In this document: piece after piece, positions 55,206 to 64,000 of the stretch | How the letters are laid out: every line of letters begins with the position of its first letter | Numbering within the stretch: position 1 is the stretch's first letter | Origin: Lepidurus packardi | Lineage: Eukaryota > Arthropoda > Branchiopoda > Notostraca > Triopsidae | Reading direction: 5' to 3' | Assembly (NCBI GenBank): GCA_023053545.1 | Contig: JAKZAN010000071.1 | Span: 1 to 64,000 of the forward strand | DNA length: 64,000 nt | The notes under the pieces: generated by a model | Told to the model about the DNA's origin: nothing | Databases searched by the model: none | Seen by the model: only the letters and a program-made list of their open reading frames with translations | Made by a program: the position numbers and the translations under genes

Positions 55206-56600
55206 TTATTTGATAAGTTTCACTTCAACTCTTCTGTTGTTTGCTTTTCCAGCAGCAGTTTTATTGCTTGCAACTGGTTTGCTTTCTCCGTATCCAGCAG
55301 ATTGTAGTCTGTCAGCAGAGATTCCGTTTTCTACTAAGTATCCTTTCACTGCAGCAGCTCTAGACTCAGAAAGTGTTTGGTTAGTAGCATCTTTACCATC
55401 GCTATCTGTATGACCTTCGATCATAAAACGAGAAGATGGATATTCTTTCAAGATAGCAGTAATTGCTTGTAGAACAGGCATTGTTTGCGCTTTGAAAGTT
55501 GCTTTTCCGCTGTTAAACAAAATTGTTTTAGCGTAAGCGTTTAATTTTTTGATTTGCTCTTCAGAGATTTCAGGACAACCGTTGTTAGCAACAGTACCTT
55601 TAACGTCTGGACATCTGTCATCTTTGTCAAGTACACCATCTCCGTCAGTATCAGGCCATGGGCATCCACCGTTTTCGCGTGGTCCTTTAACTGTAGGACA
55701 TTTGTCATCTTTATCTGCTACTCCGTCTCCGTCAGCATCTGGGCAACCACGTAGTGATTTCAAACCAGCAACTTCTGGACAAGCATCATCTTTATCTGCT
55801 ACTCCGTCTCCGTCAGTATCAGGACAACCTTGGAACTCAGCTAGACCTGCGATTTCTGGACAAGCATCATCTCTGTCGATGATTCCGTCGCCATCAGTAT
55901 CAGGACAACCGTTGAATTTTTTAGGACCTGCGATTTCAGGACAAGCGTCATCTTTATCGTAGATACCATCTCCATCTGTATCTTTTCCTCCAAATTTGAA
56001 AGTAAGACCAGCAAAATGCTGCATATGTGTTGGGAAATAAGTTCTGTCGTCTTCAAATGTATGCTTGTAAGTAGATTTGAAAGAAAGACCTACATTCTGA
56101 GTAAACCAGAAAGTTAATCCTAAACCTCCATTAACTGTACCAGCGTTTGCATTTTCACCTAACCAAGTATAACCACCACCAACGTGGATAGATGGATCAA
56201 TTACTTTAGATTTAATTGCATTCATGAAGCTGTATCCGATTGCACCATCAATTGCGTAGTAGTTAAGGTCTCCAGGATTTGTTACAACATAGTCTGCTCC
56301 GTCTACTCTTGGGCTTACGAAACGTGTAATTTTGTTAACAGAACCAGTTACACCAAACGTGAATCCACTTCCTACGAATCTAGATACGTTTAAGTAAGAC
56401 ACTGAAGGCAAAATATTCCAGTTGTCTTTTGCGTTAAAATACTCAGAAAATTGATCTTTTACGCTTGATGCTGCACTCACTCTCGTGTCAACAGCATTTA
56501 CTCCGAATGATACAGCCCACTTGTTGTTTTCGTCTTGTGCTTGAGAAGCCAATCCAAAAAACAAAAGCGCAGCGGCAGCAATTTTGTTAAGATGTTTCAT
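55206..56600 (-). CDS. OmpA/OprF-type outer membrane protein with TSP3 repeats
   Basis: 464 aa. Signal peptide [22 protein letters not shown]; an eight-stranded beta-barrel over about 25-205; five calcium-binding thrombospondin type 3 repeats [16 protein letters not shown] (about 208-345); and a C-terminal OmpA peptidoglycan-binding domain ([49 protein letters not shown]). A consensus promoter precedes it at 56637-56667. Major structural porin linking outer membrane to cell wall. Confidence 0.93.
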   Translation of the reverse strand: MKHLNKIAAAALLFFGLASQAQDENNKWAVSFGVNAVDTRVSAASSVKDQFSEYFNAKDNWNILPSVSYLNVSRFVGSGFTFGVTGSVNKITRFVSPRVDGADYVVTNPGDLNYYAIDGAIGYSFMNAIKSKVIDPSIHVGGGYTWLGENANAGTVNGGLGLTFWFTQNVGLSFKSTYKHTFEDDRTYFPTHMQHFAGLTFKFGGKDTDGDGIYDKDDACPEIAGPKKFNGCPDTDGDGIIDRDDACPEIAGLAEFQGCPDTDGDGVADKDDACPEVAGLKSLRGCPDADGDGVADKDDKCPTVKGPRENGGCPWPDTDGDGVLDKDDRCPDVKGTVANNGCPEISEEQIKKLNAYAKTILFNSGKATFKAQTMPVLQAITAILKEYPSSRFMIEGHTDSDGKDATNQTLSESRAAAVKGYLVENGISADRLQSAGYGESKPVASNKTAAGKANNRRVEVKLIK

Positions 56601-56636
56601 ACTTAATTTTATTTTTTAGTTACAAAGTTATTAGAA

Positions 56637-56667
56637 CAAAGGTAGTTTGATAAATATTAACAGCAAA
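56637..56667 (-). promoter_or_regulatory. Consensus Bacteroidota promoter of the porin gene
   Basis: On the minus strand TTTG (56664-56667), exactly 19 nt, TACCTTTG (56637-56644). This is the TTTG-N19-TAnnTTTG arrangement of the Bacteroidota primary sigma factor, 37 bases before the ATG. Confidence 0.8.
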
Positions 56668-56710
56668 GAAAAATGTTAAAAAAATAACATAATTTTAAAT
56701 ACTATTGTCG

Positions 56711-57907
56711 TTATTTTACTACACCAAGTTGCCGGCCCACCTCGGTGAAGGCCAAAATAGCCTTATCCAAATGTTCTTTTGTGTGTGCCGCAGAAAGCTG
56801 AACACGGATTCTTGCTTTATCTTTTGGCACAACTGGAAAGAAAAATCCAATCACATATATGCCCTTTTTTAGCAATTCGTTAGACATAGTTTGAGATAAT
56901 TTGGCATCATACAACATCACTGGAACAATTGCAGAATCACCATCTATAATATCAAAACCAGCATCTTTCATGCCTGCTTTAAAATAGTTGGTATTCCACT
57001 CCAATTGATCTCTTAAAGAAGTATCTTTCTCCAATAGTTCAAATACTTTCAACGATGCGCCAACTATTGCTGGAGCAAGTGAATTGGAGAACAAGTATGG
57101 TCTGGATCTTTGTCTTAATATTTCTATGATTTCTTTTTTAGCGGTTGTATAGCCGCCCATTGCGCCACCAAGCGCTTTTCCAAGGGTTCCTGTGATAATG
57201 TCCACCCTGCCCATGACGCCTTTCGCTTCTAATGTACCTTTTCCTGTTGCGCCAATAAATCCTGCTGCATGGCATTCATCTACCATCACAAGGGCATCAT
57301 ATTGATCTGCTAGATCGCATATTTTATCCAAAGGGGCTACAAGGCCGTCCATAGAAAACACACCATCTGTCACGATAATCTTGAAACGCGCGCCGGCTTC
57401 GTTAGCCTTAATAAGCTGTTGTTCCAAATCGTGCATGTTGCTGTTTTCGTATCTGTATCTTGCGGCTTTGCAAAGTCTTACACCATCAATAATAGAAGCA
57501 TGGTTCAAAGAATCTGAAATTATGGCATCCGCTTCTGAGAAAAGTGGCTCAAAGACGCCACCGTTTGCATCGAACGCAGCAGCATATAAAATGGTGTCCT
57601 CTGTTCCGTAAAATTCTGCGATTTTTGCCTCCAAATCTTTATGGATATCTTGCGTTCCACAGATAAACCGCACCGACGACATCCCAAAACCGTGGCTGTC
57701 TAGCGCGTCTTTTGCAGCTTGCACCACTTCTGGATGAGAAGAAAGTCCGAGGTAATTATTTGCGCAAAAGTTCAAAACTTTCTCGCCTGTCGAAACGGTA
57801 ATTTCTGGACCCTGCGCCGACGTTATGATGCGTTCCTTTTTGAAAATGCCGTTGTCTTCAATAGTTTGTAATTCTGCTTCGAGGAAGTTTTTTATTTTTC
57901 CGTACAT
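56711..57907 (-). CDS. kbl: Glycine C-acetyltransferase (2-amino-3-ketobutyrate CoA ligase)
   Basis: 398 aa, PLP-dependent fold type [52 protein letters not shown] with the PLP-ring Asp, and [13 protein letters not shown] with the Schiff-base Lys. Converts 2-amino-3-oxobutyrate and CoA to glycine and acetyl-CoA in threonine degradation. The 2-amino-3-oxobutyrate-specific form, length 398, is typical. The stop of the AddA-like gene region is upstream by about 20 nt on the same strand. Confidence 0.93.
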   Translation of the reverse strand: MYGKIKNFLEAELQTIEDNGIFKKERIITSAQGPEITVSTGEKVLNFCANNYLGLSSHPEVVQAAKDALDSHGFGMSSVRFICGTQDIHKDLEAKIAEFYGTEDTILYAAAFDANGGVFEPLFSEADAIISDSLNHASIIDGVRLCKAARYRYENSNMHDLEQQLIKANEAGARFKIIVTDGVFSMDGLVAPLDKICDLADQYDALVMVDECHAAGFIGATGKGTLEAKGVMGRVDIITGTLGKALGGAMGGYTTAKKEIIEILRQRSRPYLFSNSLAPAIVGASLKVFELLEKDTSLRDQLEWNTNYFKAGMKDAGFDIIDGDSAIVPVMLYDAKLSQTMSNELLKKGIYVIGFFFPVVPKDKARIRVQLSAAHTKEHLDKAILAFTEVGRQLGVVK

Positions 57908-57929
57908 AGATTGTTGTTGTTGTTTAAGA

Positions 57930-59723
57930 TTACAAATTTATCACATTTACCGTTTCTCCTATATATACAAGTGCTTTTTTAATGACTTTTAAATTCATTT
58001 CTTCAAGCGCAGTTTGATAGGTTTCCAATTGCTTGACGTGTGCTGGCTTTTCGGATCCTGTTTTATAGTCCAATAATAAAATTTCGTTTTGGTTTTGAAT
58101 TGCAATTCGGTCTGGTTTAACCGCCGTTGTTTCGCTCCGGATAATGACTTGCTCGTTGAGCACGCGATTCCCTGGCATGAAATGATCTGATAAGTCGGGA
58201 TGCGTTATAATTTTATGTACTGTATTTGAGACCATTTCCAAATTTCCAGCTGCAATTAGACCATTTTCAACAGCAATTTGCAATGCCTTATCAACATCTG
58301 AATCTGTTTCGATGTAAGACATGATTTCATGAATAGTATTGCCGTAAGCAATGGATTCCTGCTGCGTCGTATTCCACATCAATGCTTCCCTTTGTGCGAT
58401 TTTAATGTCTTTTGGATTAAAAACATTCGCCACTTTTTTGATTGCATTTGCTTTTTGCATTGGCGCTGCTGCTGGCGAACGTTTCTCCGGAGAACCAAAG
58501 GCATAATAATCTGTTGTAGTAGAAAATTGCTGTTTGTGAACTAAGAAATCAATTAAGAAAGCCGAGATTGAATCTTTTGGCAGCTCGTCCTTCTTTGAGA
58601 GATTCATCGTCGAAATAATGTGCAGCTGTTCTTCGGCTCTGGTAAAGGCGACATACAAAATATTGATGCTGTCCAGCATTTCCTCTTGCTTCTTTTGTGC
58701 ATAAATTGATGCAGCGACAGATCCGTATGAGGCCACTTCGTTTTTATTGTCGATTAATACCTTTGGCAGTCCAAAAATTGTTTCATCGGCATCGATCCAG
58801 AGCTTGTCTTTGGGTTTCGAATTGAATTTTTCGTCTGCAAACGGGTAAATCACGATTGGAAATTCCAACCCTTTCGATTTGTGGATGGTCATAATTTTAA
58901 CTGCATCTTCATTTTCTGGCGATGGAATACTGAGTTTGCTTTTCTTCTTATTCCAAAATTCGAGAAAATCCAGTATGCCAGCATTGCTTTTCATGTCACG
59001 TTCGATAACAATATCCATAAAAAACTGAATATAAGCATTATTGCTATTTGAAATAAACGTTGCGGCAATGAGTTCGACGGCTTCATATAATGATTTTTTC
59101 CTGACTTGTCTGAATGAAAAGTCGAAATTGAACGAAGACAGCCACTGCTCGAAATCGGCTTCGTTTGCTAATTTTACTCCGGCAGCAATGAAGTCATGCA
59201 AGGGCATTTTATTTTGCAGGTTTTGCCCAATATACTGTAAAAAACGTGCTTTTGCTTCTAGATCAGCGGCATTATTAAGGTAAGCCAAGACATTCAGCAT
59301 AAACTGCACTTCGGTGGCGCTATCAATTAATAACGTTTCTGACGAAATAATGCGCACGTTCTGCGCGGTGAGGTGCTTTGCAACGGCAATTCCCTGTTCA
59401 CGTTTTCGTGTCAGAACCACAATGTCGCTGTATCTGAATCCGCGTGCAAGCGAATCCTGCACTATTCTGAAGACCTCCTCGACATATAGTGCTGTTTTAT
59501 CCGGGCTATCTTCTTCAGTATTGTCGACTTTTGGGATGAATTTAATCCCTACAAAACCGCCAGATTTACTATTGAAGTTTTGCCATGATTTCTTTTCGTA
59601 TAAACTTTGATAGTCGGGGTTTGTAAAATTTTGGGCAATATTTTTAAAAAAAATGATTGTTAAAATCGATGACTTGGTCATAGCTGCGATAATTTGTGCC
59701 AAGTGATACGGGAACCCCCACAA
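57930..59723 (-). CDS. AddA-like UvrD helicase-nuclease, C-terminal part
   Basis: 597 aa in this frame; true coding starts near 59653. UvrD motifs [40 protein letters not shown]-terminal PD-(D/E)XK nuclease with KPDRIAI…ILLLDYKTG. It continues [11 protein letters not shown] directly after the FNNHFF end of the upstream frame. The first 20 residues of the longer frame are an out-of-frame shadow. Full protein about 1055 aa. Confidence 0.78.
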   Translation of the reverse strand: MWGFPYHLAQIIAAMTKSSILTIIFFKNIAQNFTNPDYQSLYEKKSWQNFNSKSGGFVGIKFIPKVDNTEEDSPDKTALYVEEVFRIVQDSLARGFRYSDIVVLTRKREQGIAVAKHLTAQNVRIISSETLLIDSATEVQFMLNVLAYLNNAADLEAKARFLQYIGQNLQNKMPLHDFIAAGVKLANEADFEQWLSSFNFDFSFRQVRKKSLYEAVELIAATFISNSNNAYIQFFMDIVIERDMKSNAGILDFLEFWNKKKSKLSIPSPENEDAVKIMTIHKSKGLEFPIVIYPFADEKFNSKPKDKLWIDADETIFGLPKVLIDNKNEVASYGSVAASIYAQKKQEEMLDSINILYVAFTRAEEQLHIISTMNLSKKDELPKDSISAFLIDFLVHKQQFSTTTDYYAFGSPEKRSPAAAPMQKANAIKKVANVFNPKDIKIAQREALMWNTTQQESIAYGNTIHEIMSYIETDSDVDKALQIAVENGLIAAGNLEMVSNTVHKIITHPDLSDHFMPGNRVLNEQVIIRSETTAVKPDRIAIQNQNEILLLDYKTGSEKPAHVKQLETYQTALEEMNLKVIKKALVYIGETVNVINL

Positions 59724-61098
59724 TATTCTTAAAAGGAATATTCAAATTTGCCAAAGCTATAAACTGCTCCGCCTTTCCGCCTCGCCATCTATAGATGGAC
59801 TGCTTTGGATCGCCCACAATCATTAGGGTTCCTTTTTCGCCTTCCATACTTTGTCCCGAAGTGGCATTGTCGATTAGCGGAATCAGGTTTTGCCATTGCA
59901 TTTCCGAGGTATCCTGAAATTCGTCGATAAAAAAATGATTGTACCTTTCGCCCATTCGTTCATAAATAAACGGCGCGGGCTGATTTCGGATTTGGTCGTT
60001 TATTAGCTTATTGAATTCCGATATCGACAAAAGATTTTGCTCTTTTTGCAGGTTTGCGAGTTCTGCACTGACCGTATTTAGTAGTGATAAAGGCGTAATA
60101 TTTTTAAGGAAAGCATTATAGAACTGGAAACGTTCGGCAATTTCATTTACTTCCTCAAGGCTTTCGTATAACGCTTCGGCGATGGCATCGATAGCCGACT
60201 TATCGCCGCTGGCTGTTGTGCTGGAATACCTTCTTGGCGGATCTCCTTGCAGATATCTAGTATGAAGATCATGCTTTAGAGGCAGTCCTTTTGAAAGTTT
60301 AGAGAGGTGATTTGGTATAATTGACCGAAAAAAAGCGGTGTACTGCAAGCCATTGCTTTCTATTAATGCCAAACTAGTTAACGCGATTTCGTTGCAGTTT
60401 TGATGGAGCTTTTTGCATTCTTCTTGCAGCTTCCTTTTCACTTCTGTGAAATGCTCGATTGGTTTATCGTGAAAATGGGTAAGTTCTTTTTGATTGTTTT
60501 CGTTTAGAATTAGCTTTCCCATTTGAAAAATTTCCCGTGAGACATCCCAACTTTTGTCGTCGTCTGCTTTTTGCATCGTGAAATCGACCAGAAGTTTTGT
60601 GAGCACTTCGTCTTCGCCTGCCTTTGCAATCAGGGCATCGACTGCTTCTGCCAGCAAGTTTTCGCTGTCGAGTGATACTTCGAAAGTCATGGGCAAATCC
60701 AAGTCATGTGCAAAAGCGCGGATTACGCGGTGCGTAAACTTATCGATTGTTGAGATATCGAATGCGGCATAGTTGTGAATGATGTGGCGTATTATTGCCT
60801 GTGATTTTATGTGTATTGCGTTGATGGAACTACCGATATCTGCGGCAATTTCCGTCATGAGTTGCGTAGTTTTTTCTGAACGTTCGCAGGCTTGCAGTGA
60901 AAATTGCGAAAGGCTGTCGACAATTCTGCTTTTCATTTCATTAACCGCTTTATTGGTGAAAGTGATTGCGAGAATGTGGCGGTATGCGTCGTCTTGCTTG
61001 GCGGCCAGAATAATTTTGAGGTATTCTTTGACTAGCGTATAGGTCTTTCCGGAACCAGCTGAGGCGTCATAGATGGAGAATGAAGGTCTTTCTGTCAT
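59644..61098 (-). CDS. AddA-like UvrD helicase-nuclease, N-terminal part (frame broken)
   Basis: 484 aa in this frame. Walker A DASAGSGKTYTLV (10-22), motif Ia AITFTNKAVNEMK, FFIDEFQDTSEMQW (Walker B/Q), GDPKQSIYRWRGG (motif III), LGTNYRS. The frame stops at eight T (plus-strand A at 59646-59653) where seven would read through. ATP-driven DNA helicase for double-strand-break repair, partner of the AddB-like protein encoded 2.8 kb away. Confidence 0.8.
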   Translation of the reverse strand: MTERPSFSIYDASAGSGKTYTLVKEYLKIILAAKQDDAYRHILAITFTNKAVNEMKSRIVDSLSQFSLQACERSEKTTQLMTEIAADIGSSINAIHIKSQAIIRHIIHNYAAFDISTIDKFTHRVIRAFAHDLDLPMTFEVSLDSENLLAEAVDALIAKAGEDEVLTKLLVDFTMQKADDDKSWDVSREIFQMGKLILNENNQKELTHFHDKPIEHFTEVKRKLQEECKKLHQNCNEIALTSLALIESNGLQYTAFFRSIIPNHLSKLSKGLPLKHDLHTRYLQGDPPRRYSSTTASGDKSAIDAIAEALYESLEEVNEIAERFQFYNAFLKNITPLSLLNTVSAELANLQKEQNLLSISEFNKLINDQIRNQPAPFIYERMGERYNHFFIDEFQDTSEMQWQNLIPLIDNATSGQSMEGEKGTLMIVGDPKQSIYRWRGGKAEQFIALANLNIPFKNIVGVPVSLGTNYRSYDQVIDFNNHFF

Positions 61099-61116
61099 AA
61101 GAGTATGTTGTTAGTA

Positions 61117-61233
61117 GCGGTATTAGCCCTGATTGCAGCGGCATCCTTTTTTGTTTTTGTGAATTTCCTGCTTAAGCAAAATGTCGAAACAAAAAAGATA
61201 TAGCGGAAAGCAGGAAAAAGCTCCCAAAAAAAA
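61117..61233 (+). repeat. Dispersed intergenic repeat, copy 5
   Basis: GATTGCAGCGG, CATCCTTTTTTG, a spacer with TTTCCTGCTTAAGCA, CAAAAAAGATATAGCGG, AAAGCAGG, GCTCCCAAAA. It lies in the gap before the superoxide dismutase promoter. Confidence 0.6.
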
Positions 61234-61243
61234 GCATTTTCTA

Positions 61244-61276
61244 TTGAATAAAACCAAAGTTAAATGATTAAATTTG
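61244..61276 (+). promoter_or_regulatory. Promoter of superoxide dismutase gene
   Basis: TTG at 61244-61246, 22 nt, TAAATTTG at 61269-61276 (TAnnTTTG), 38 bases before the ATG. Confidence 0.6.
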
Positions 61277-61314
61277 AATAAAATATTTACGAACCATTAA
61301 AAACCTATTTTATT

Positions 61315-61923
61315 ATGGCTTTTGAATTACCACAATTACCTTATTCCTACGATGCTTTGGAGCCCCATATTGATGCTCGCACTATGGAAATACACCATAG
61401 CAAGCACCACAACGCTTATACTACAAACCTGAATGCGGCGATTGCTGGGACTGATTTGGAAGGAAAGACGATTGAAAACATTTTGATTAATCTGGACAAA
61501 AAAAACGCAGCGGTTCGCAATAACGGTGGCGGCTATTATAACCACAATTTATTTTGGCGTGTTATGTCGCCAGACGGTGGTGGGGAGCCAACAGGAGATT
61601 TAGGCGCGGCTATTGAAAAAGAGTTTGGTTCGTTTGAAGAGTTTAAAGCGAAGTTTGCAAAGGCAGGTGCAACACAGTTTGGTTCCGGTTGGGCTTGGCT
61701 TTGTGTGCATAAAGGCGGCAAATTAGATGTTTGCGGGACGCCAAATCAGGACAATCCGCTGATGCCAGAAGTGGGCTGCGGTGGGACGCCAATTTTGGGA
61801 ATGGACGTTTGGGAACATGCTTATTACTTGAATTATCAGAATCGACGACCTGATTATATTGAGGCTTTTTTCAATGTGATTAATTGGTCTGAAGTTGCAA
61901 GACGTTATGCTTTAGAAAAATAG
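61315..61923 (+). CDS. Superoxide dismutase (Fe/Mn family)
   Basis: 202 aa. Metal ligands His27 (MEIHHSKHH), His in YNHNLFW, Asp and His in [23 protein letters not shown] and QFGSGWAWL are family motifs. Disproportionates superoxide; no signal peptide, so cytoplasmic. Whether it uses Fe, Mn or either is not certain from the sequence. Confidence 0.95.
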   Translation: MAFELPQLPYSYDALEPHIDARTMEIHHSKHHNAYTTNLNAAIAGTDLEGKTIENILINLDKKNAAVRNNGGGYYNHNLFWRVMSPDGGGEPTGDLGAAIEKEFGSFEEFKAKFAKAGATQFGSGWAWLCVHKGGKLDVCGTPNQDNPLMPEVGCGGTPILGMDVWEHAYYLNYQNRRPDYIEAFFNVINWSEVARRYALEK

Positions 61924-61973
61924 TAATTATTTGATTGTGAACTGATCATAATTCACTGTTACTATATATTATA

Positions 61974-62002
61974 AAAAAGGCGGGATTTACTCCCGCCTTT
62001 TT
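61974..62002. terminator. Terminator between superoxide dismutase and purF
   Basis: AAAAAGGCGGGA (61974-61985), 5-nt loop, TCCCGCCTTTTT (61991-62002): 12-bp perfect stem with A and T flanks. Confidence 0.88.
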
Positions 62003-62125
62003 CTTTCCCTAAATCTTACCACAAATCGACCTCTCGATTTTATGGTCTTCAAATTTAAATTATAGTGCTCGCATTCAATGCCTTATCGGTTAAAGTGCAA
62101 GAAAATTCGACAACATGGAATATTG

Positions 62126-64000
62126 CTAGTATGCACGTGCGTCTTTTCCTTCATAAAAATTCATGAAAGCGCGGTTTACAACTCGGTTTCCGCCTGGGGT
62201 TGGATAATCTCCTGTGAAATACCAATCACCTAGATTTTTTGGACATGCTTTGTGCAATTCTTCTACTGTTTGAAAAATGATTTTTACTTCAGCTTTAATT
62301 TCTGGCGAGGACAGCATTTCAGCAATCTTATCGGAAACTTCTTGCGGTTCAAACGGTTTGTATATCTCGGTTACGTAGTTTATAACCTGTGCGTCTGGCA
62401 GGTCTACTTGCGATTTACATTTTGCATAGACTTCGTCTACGATATGATATAGATTTCGTTCTTTTAGCAGTGCCATAGCAGCACGAAACGCGACTAATCC
62501 TTCTAGTTTTGCCATGTCGATCCCGTAGCAATCCGGGTATCGGATTTGTGGTGCTGATGACACGACCACGATTCGTTTGGGATGCAAACGGTCGAGCATT
62601 TTGAGGATACTCATTTTGAGGGTTGTGCCACGCACGATGCTATCGTCGATAATGACTAAGTTATCCGTTGGCTTAATTACGCCATAAGTAATGTCGTAAA
62701 CGTGTGCCACTAGGTCATCACGACTGCTATCTTCTGTAATAAACGTTCTCAGTTTCGCGTCTTTGATGGCAATTTTTTCTGTTCTGATTTTCACAGAAAG
62801 TAAGTCCTGCAAAGTTTCCTTTGTTAAGGTTTTGCGGTTGTTTAGAATAAATTCGTTTTTCCGTTGGTTGAGGAAATCTTGTGCCGCTTCAACCATACCG
62901 TAAAACGAAGTTTCTGCCGTGTTTGGGATGTATGAAAACACCGTATTGTCTGTGTCGCTATCAATTGCCTTCAGCACGGAAGGAAGCAGCAGTTTTCCGA
63001 GGTCTTTTCTTTCTTGGTATATCTCTGCATCGCTGCCACGAGAGAAGTAGATGCGCTCGAATGAACATGCTTTTTTTGTTACAGCAGGAATAATTTCTTG
63101 TTCCGAAACGTCGCCGTTTTTCTTAACGATAAGTGCATTTCCTGGTTGGAGCTCTTTAACATCTTCAAAATTGACATTAAACACTGTTTGAATCACAGGC
63201 CTTTCTGATGCTACTACGACGATTTCATCATCTTCATAGAAAAAAGCAGGTCTGATTCCGGCTGGATCACGAAACACAAAAGCGTCGCCATGACCAAACA
63301 TGCCGGCCATTGCGTAGCCGCCATCCCACCCTTTTGAGGCGCGCTTTAATATTTTAGCCACGTCTAATCGTTCCCCAATTACGGGTGATGCTTCCCTTTT
63401 AGACAATCCGTTGTTTTTGCAATCCTGGTAGAGGTCTGTAACTTCTTCATCCAGAAAATGGCCAATTTTCTCCATCACTGTTACTGTGTCTGCCATTTCT
63501 TTTGGATGCTGCCCCAACTCGATTAAGCTTGCAAAAAGAGTAGCCACGTTAGTCATGTTGAAATTTCCCGCGACAATTAGATTTCTGTGCATCCAGTTGT
63601 TTTGGCGCAAAAACGGATGCACGCTTTCGATGCTGTTTTTGCCGAAGGTGCCATAACGCACGTGCCCTAAGAACACCTCGCCAATATATGGCATGTGTTT
63701 TTTGAGCATATCTGTATCGTTTGCGTACTCTGGATGCTCTAGCAACTCTTCGTTTATTCGCTCATTGATTTGCGCAAAAACATCTTGAATTGCTTGCGGC
63801 TTGTTTGAGCGCACACGGCTTATGTATCTTTCGCCCGGGTCTACATCTAACTTGATGCTTGCCATTCCGGCACCGTCTTGCCCGCGGTTGTGCTGTTTTT
63901 CCATGAGCAAATACATTTTTTGTATGCCATAGAAAGCGGAGCCATATTTCTCTTTATAGAATTGAAGTGGCTTTTTTAGTCTTAAAAAAGCAATTCCACA
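62126..64000 (-). CDS. purF: Amidophosphoribosyltransferase, 5' end beyond the window
   Basis: The frame is open from the stop at 62126 to the window edge (625 residues seen). The codon at 64000-63998 is Cys followed by GIAFLRLKK, so the catalytic N-terminal Cys region is just at the edge and only a few residues are missing. The glutaminase domain has RGQDGAGM and GHVRYGTFG; the PRPP loop is NLVIIDDSIVRGTTL. First committed step of purine synthesis. Internal ATG at 63916 is not the real start. Confidence 0.92.
   Translation of the reverse strand, partial: CGIAFLRLKKPLQFYKEKYGSAFYGIQKMYLLMEKQHNRGQDGAGMASIKLDVDPGERYISRVRSNKPQAIQDVFAQINERINEELLEHPEYANDTDMLKKHMPYIGEVFLGHVRYGTFGKNSIESVHPFLRQNNWMHRNLIVAGNFNMTNVATLFASLIELGQHPKEMADTVTVMEKIGHFLDEEVTDLYQDCKNNGLSKREASPVIGERLDVAKILKRASKGWDGGYAMAGMFGHGDAFVFRDPAGIRPAFFYEDDEIVVVASERPVIQTVFNVNFEDVKELQPGNALIVKKNGDVSEQEIIPAVTKKACSFERIYFSRGSDAEIYQERKDLGKLLLPSVLKAIDSDTDNTVFSYIPNTAETSFYGMVEAAQDFLNQRKNEFILNNRKTLTKETLQDLLSVKIRTEKIAIKDAKLRTFITEDSSRDDLVAHVYDITYGVIKPTDNLVIIDDSIVRGTTLKMSILKMLDRLHPKRIVVVSSAPQIRYPDCYGIDMAKLEGLVAFRAAMALLKERNLYHIVDEVYAKCKSQVDLPDAQVINYVTEIYKPFEPQEVSDKIAEMLSSPEIKAEVKIIFQTVEELHKACPKNLGDWYFTGDYPTPGGNRVVNRAFMNFYEGKDARAY

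Noticed and set aside
55549..55962. Ser/Pro-rich open frame on the plus strand
   Set aside because: It is the antisense shadow of the TSP3 repeats in the porin gene.
1..64000. CRISPR array
   Set aside because: No series of equal direct repeats with regular spacers; the GACGTTA-type runs are contiguous short units.

Overview
The window is Bacteroidota DNA, most likely Flavobacteriaceae (Flavobacterium-like). The evidence is AT-rich coding, TTTG/TAnnTTTG promoter elements, a T9SS sorting tail, an OprF-type porin with TSP3 repeats, GH92 mannosidase, an sdhCAB operon with a diheme-type SdhC, and ABC-2 permease/M1 peptidase fusions. It has two parts: an AT-rich integrated element up to base 19125, and ordinary chromosome from 19126 to 64000.

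The element. Bases 1-1218 are repeated at 17908-19125 (offset 17907). Each copy ends in the same 45-nt 3' part of a tRNA-Asn(GUU) gene. The simplest reading is that a 17,907-bp element inserted at the 3' end of tRNA-Asn is present at least twice in tandem: the window starts in the tail of one copy, contains one whole copy (1219-19125), then enters the chromosome. From left to right this copy carries: Hachiman-type defence genes hamA/hamB; a tyrosine integrase with a zinc-ribbon N-terminus; an excisionase-like HTH protein; a polymerase-like protein and an SF2-type helicase with a structured non-coding, origin-like region; small unknown genes; a WG-repeat gene pair; a serine recombinase; a solitary C5-cytosine methyltransferase; and a type II restriction-modification pair (HTH-C5 methyltransferase plus HNH nuclease). 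No capsid, tail, terminase, relaxase or conjugation genes are visible. It looks like a satellite-like or self-replicating integrative element with defence cargo at both ends.

The chromosome (19.1-64 kb). In order: an ion-channel-like protein, a CarboxypepD_reg-like membrane protein, a T9SS-secreted repeat protein, dusB, a small lipoprotein, lepA, an ABC-2/M1-peptidase exporter with its ATPase, thiL, a two-component cluster (a kinase lacking its phospho-acceptor His, a secreted protein, an intact TPR histidine kinase and a NarL-type regulator), glyS, a ComF-type phosphoribosyltransferase, an Ig-like lipoprotein, an omega-amidase, GH92 mannosidase, sdhC-sdhA-[four-helix bundle gene]-sdhB, Xaa-Pro aminopeptidase, an alpha/beta hydrolase, AddB-like and AddA-like helicase-nuclease genes, an OmpA/OprF porin, kbl, superoxide dismutase and purF (cut by the window end).

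Two patterns cut across the window. First, at least eight reading frames are broken by what looks like one extra base in a short homopolymer, plus two other breaks. These occur in both element and chromosome, so consensus errors should be excluded before calling pseudogenes. Second, an unrecognised intergenic repeat of about 90-140 bp, with paired GATTGCAGCG motifs, occurs five times in the chromosomal part.
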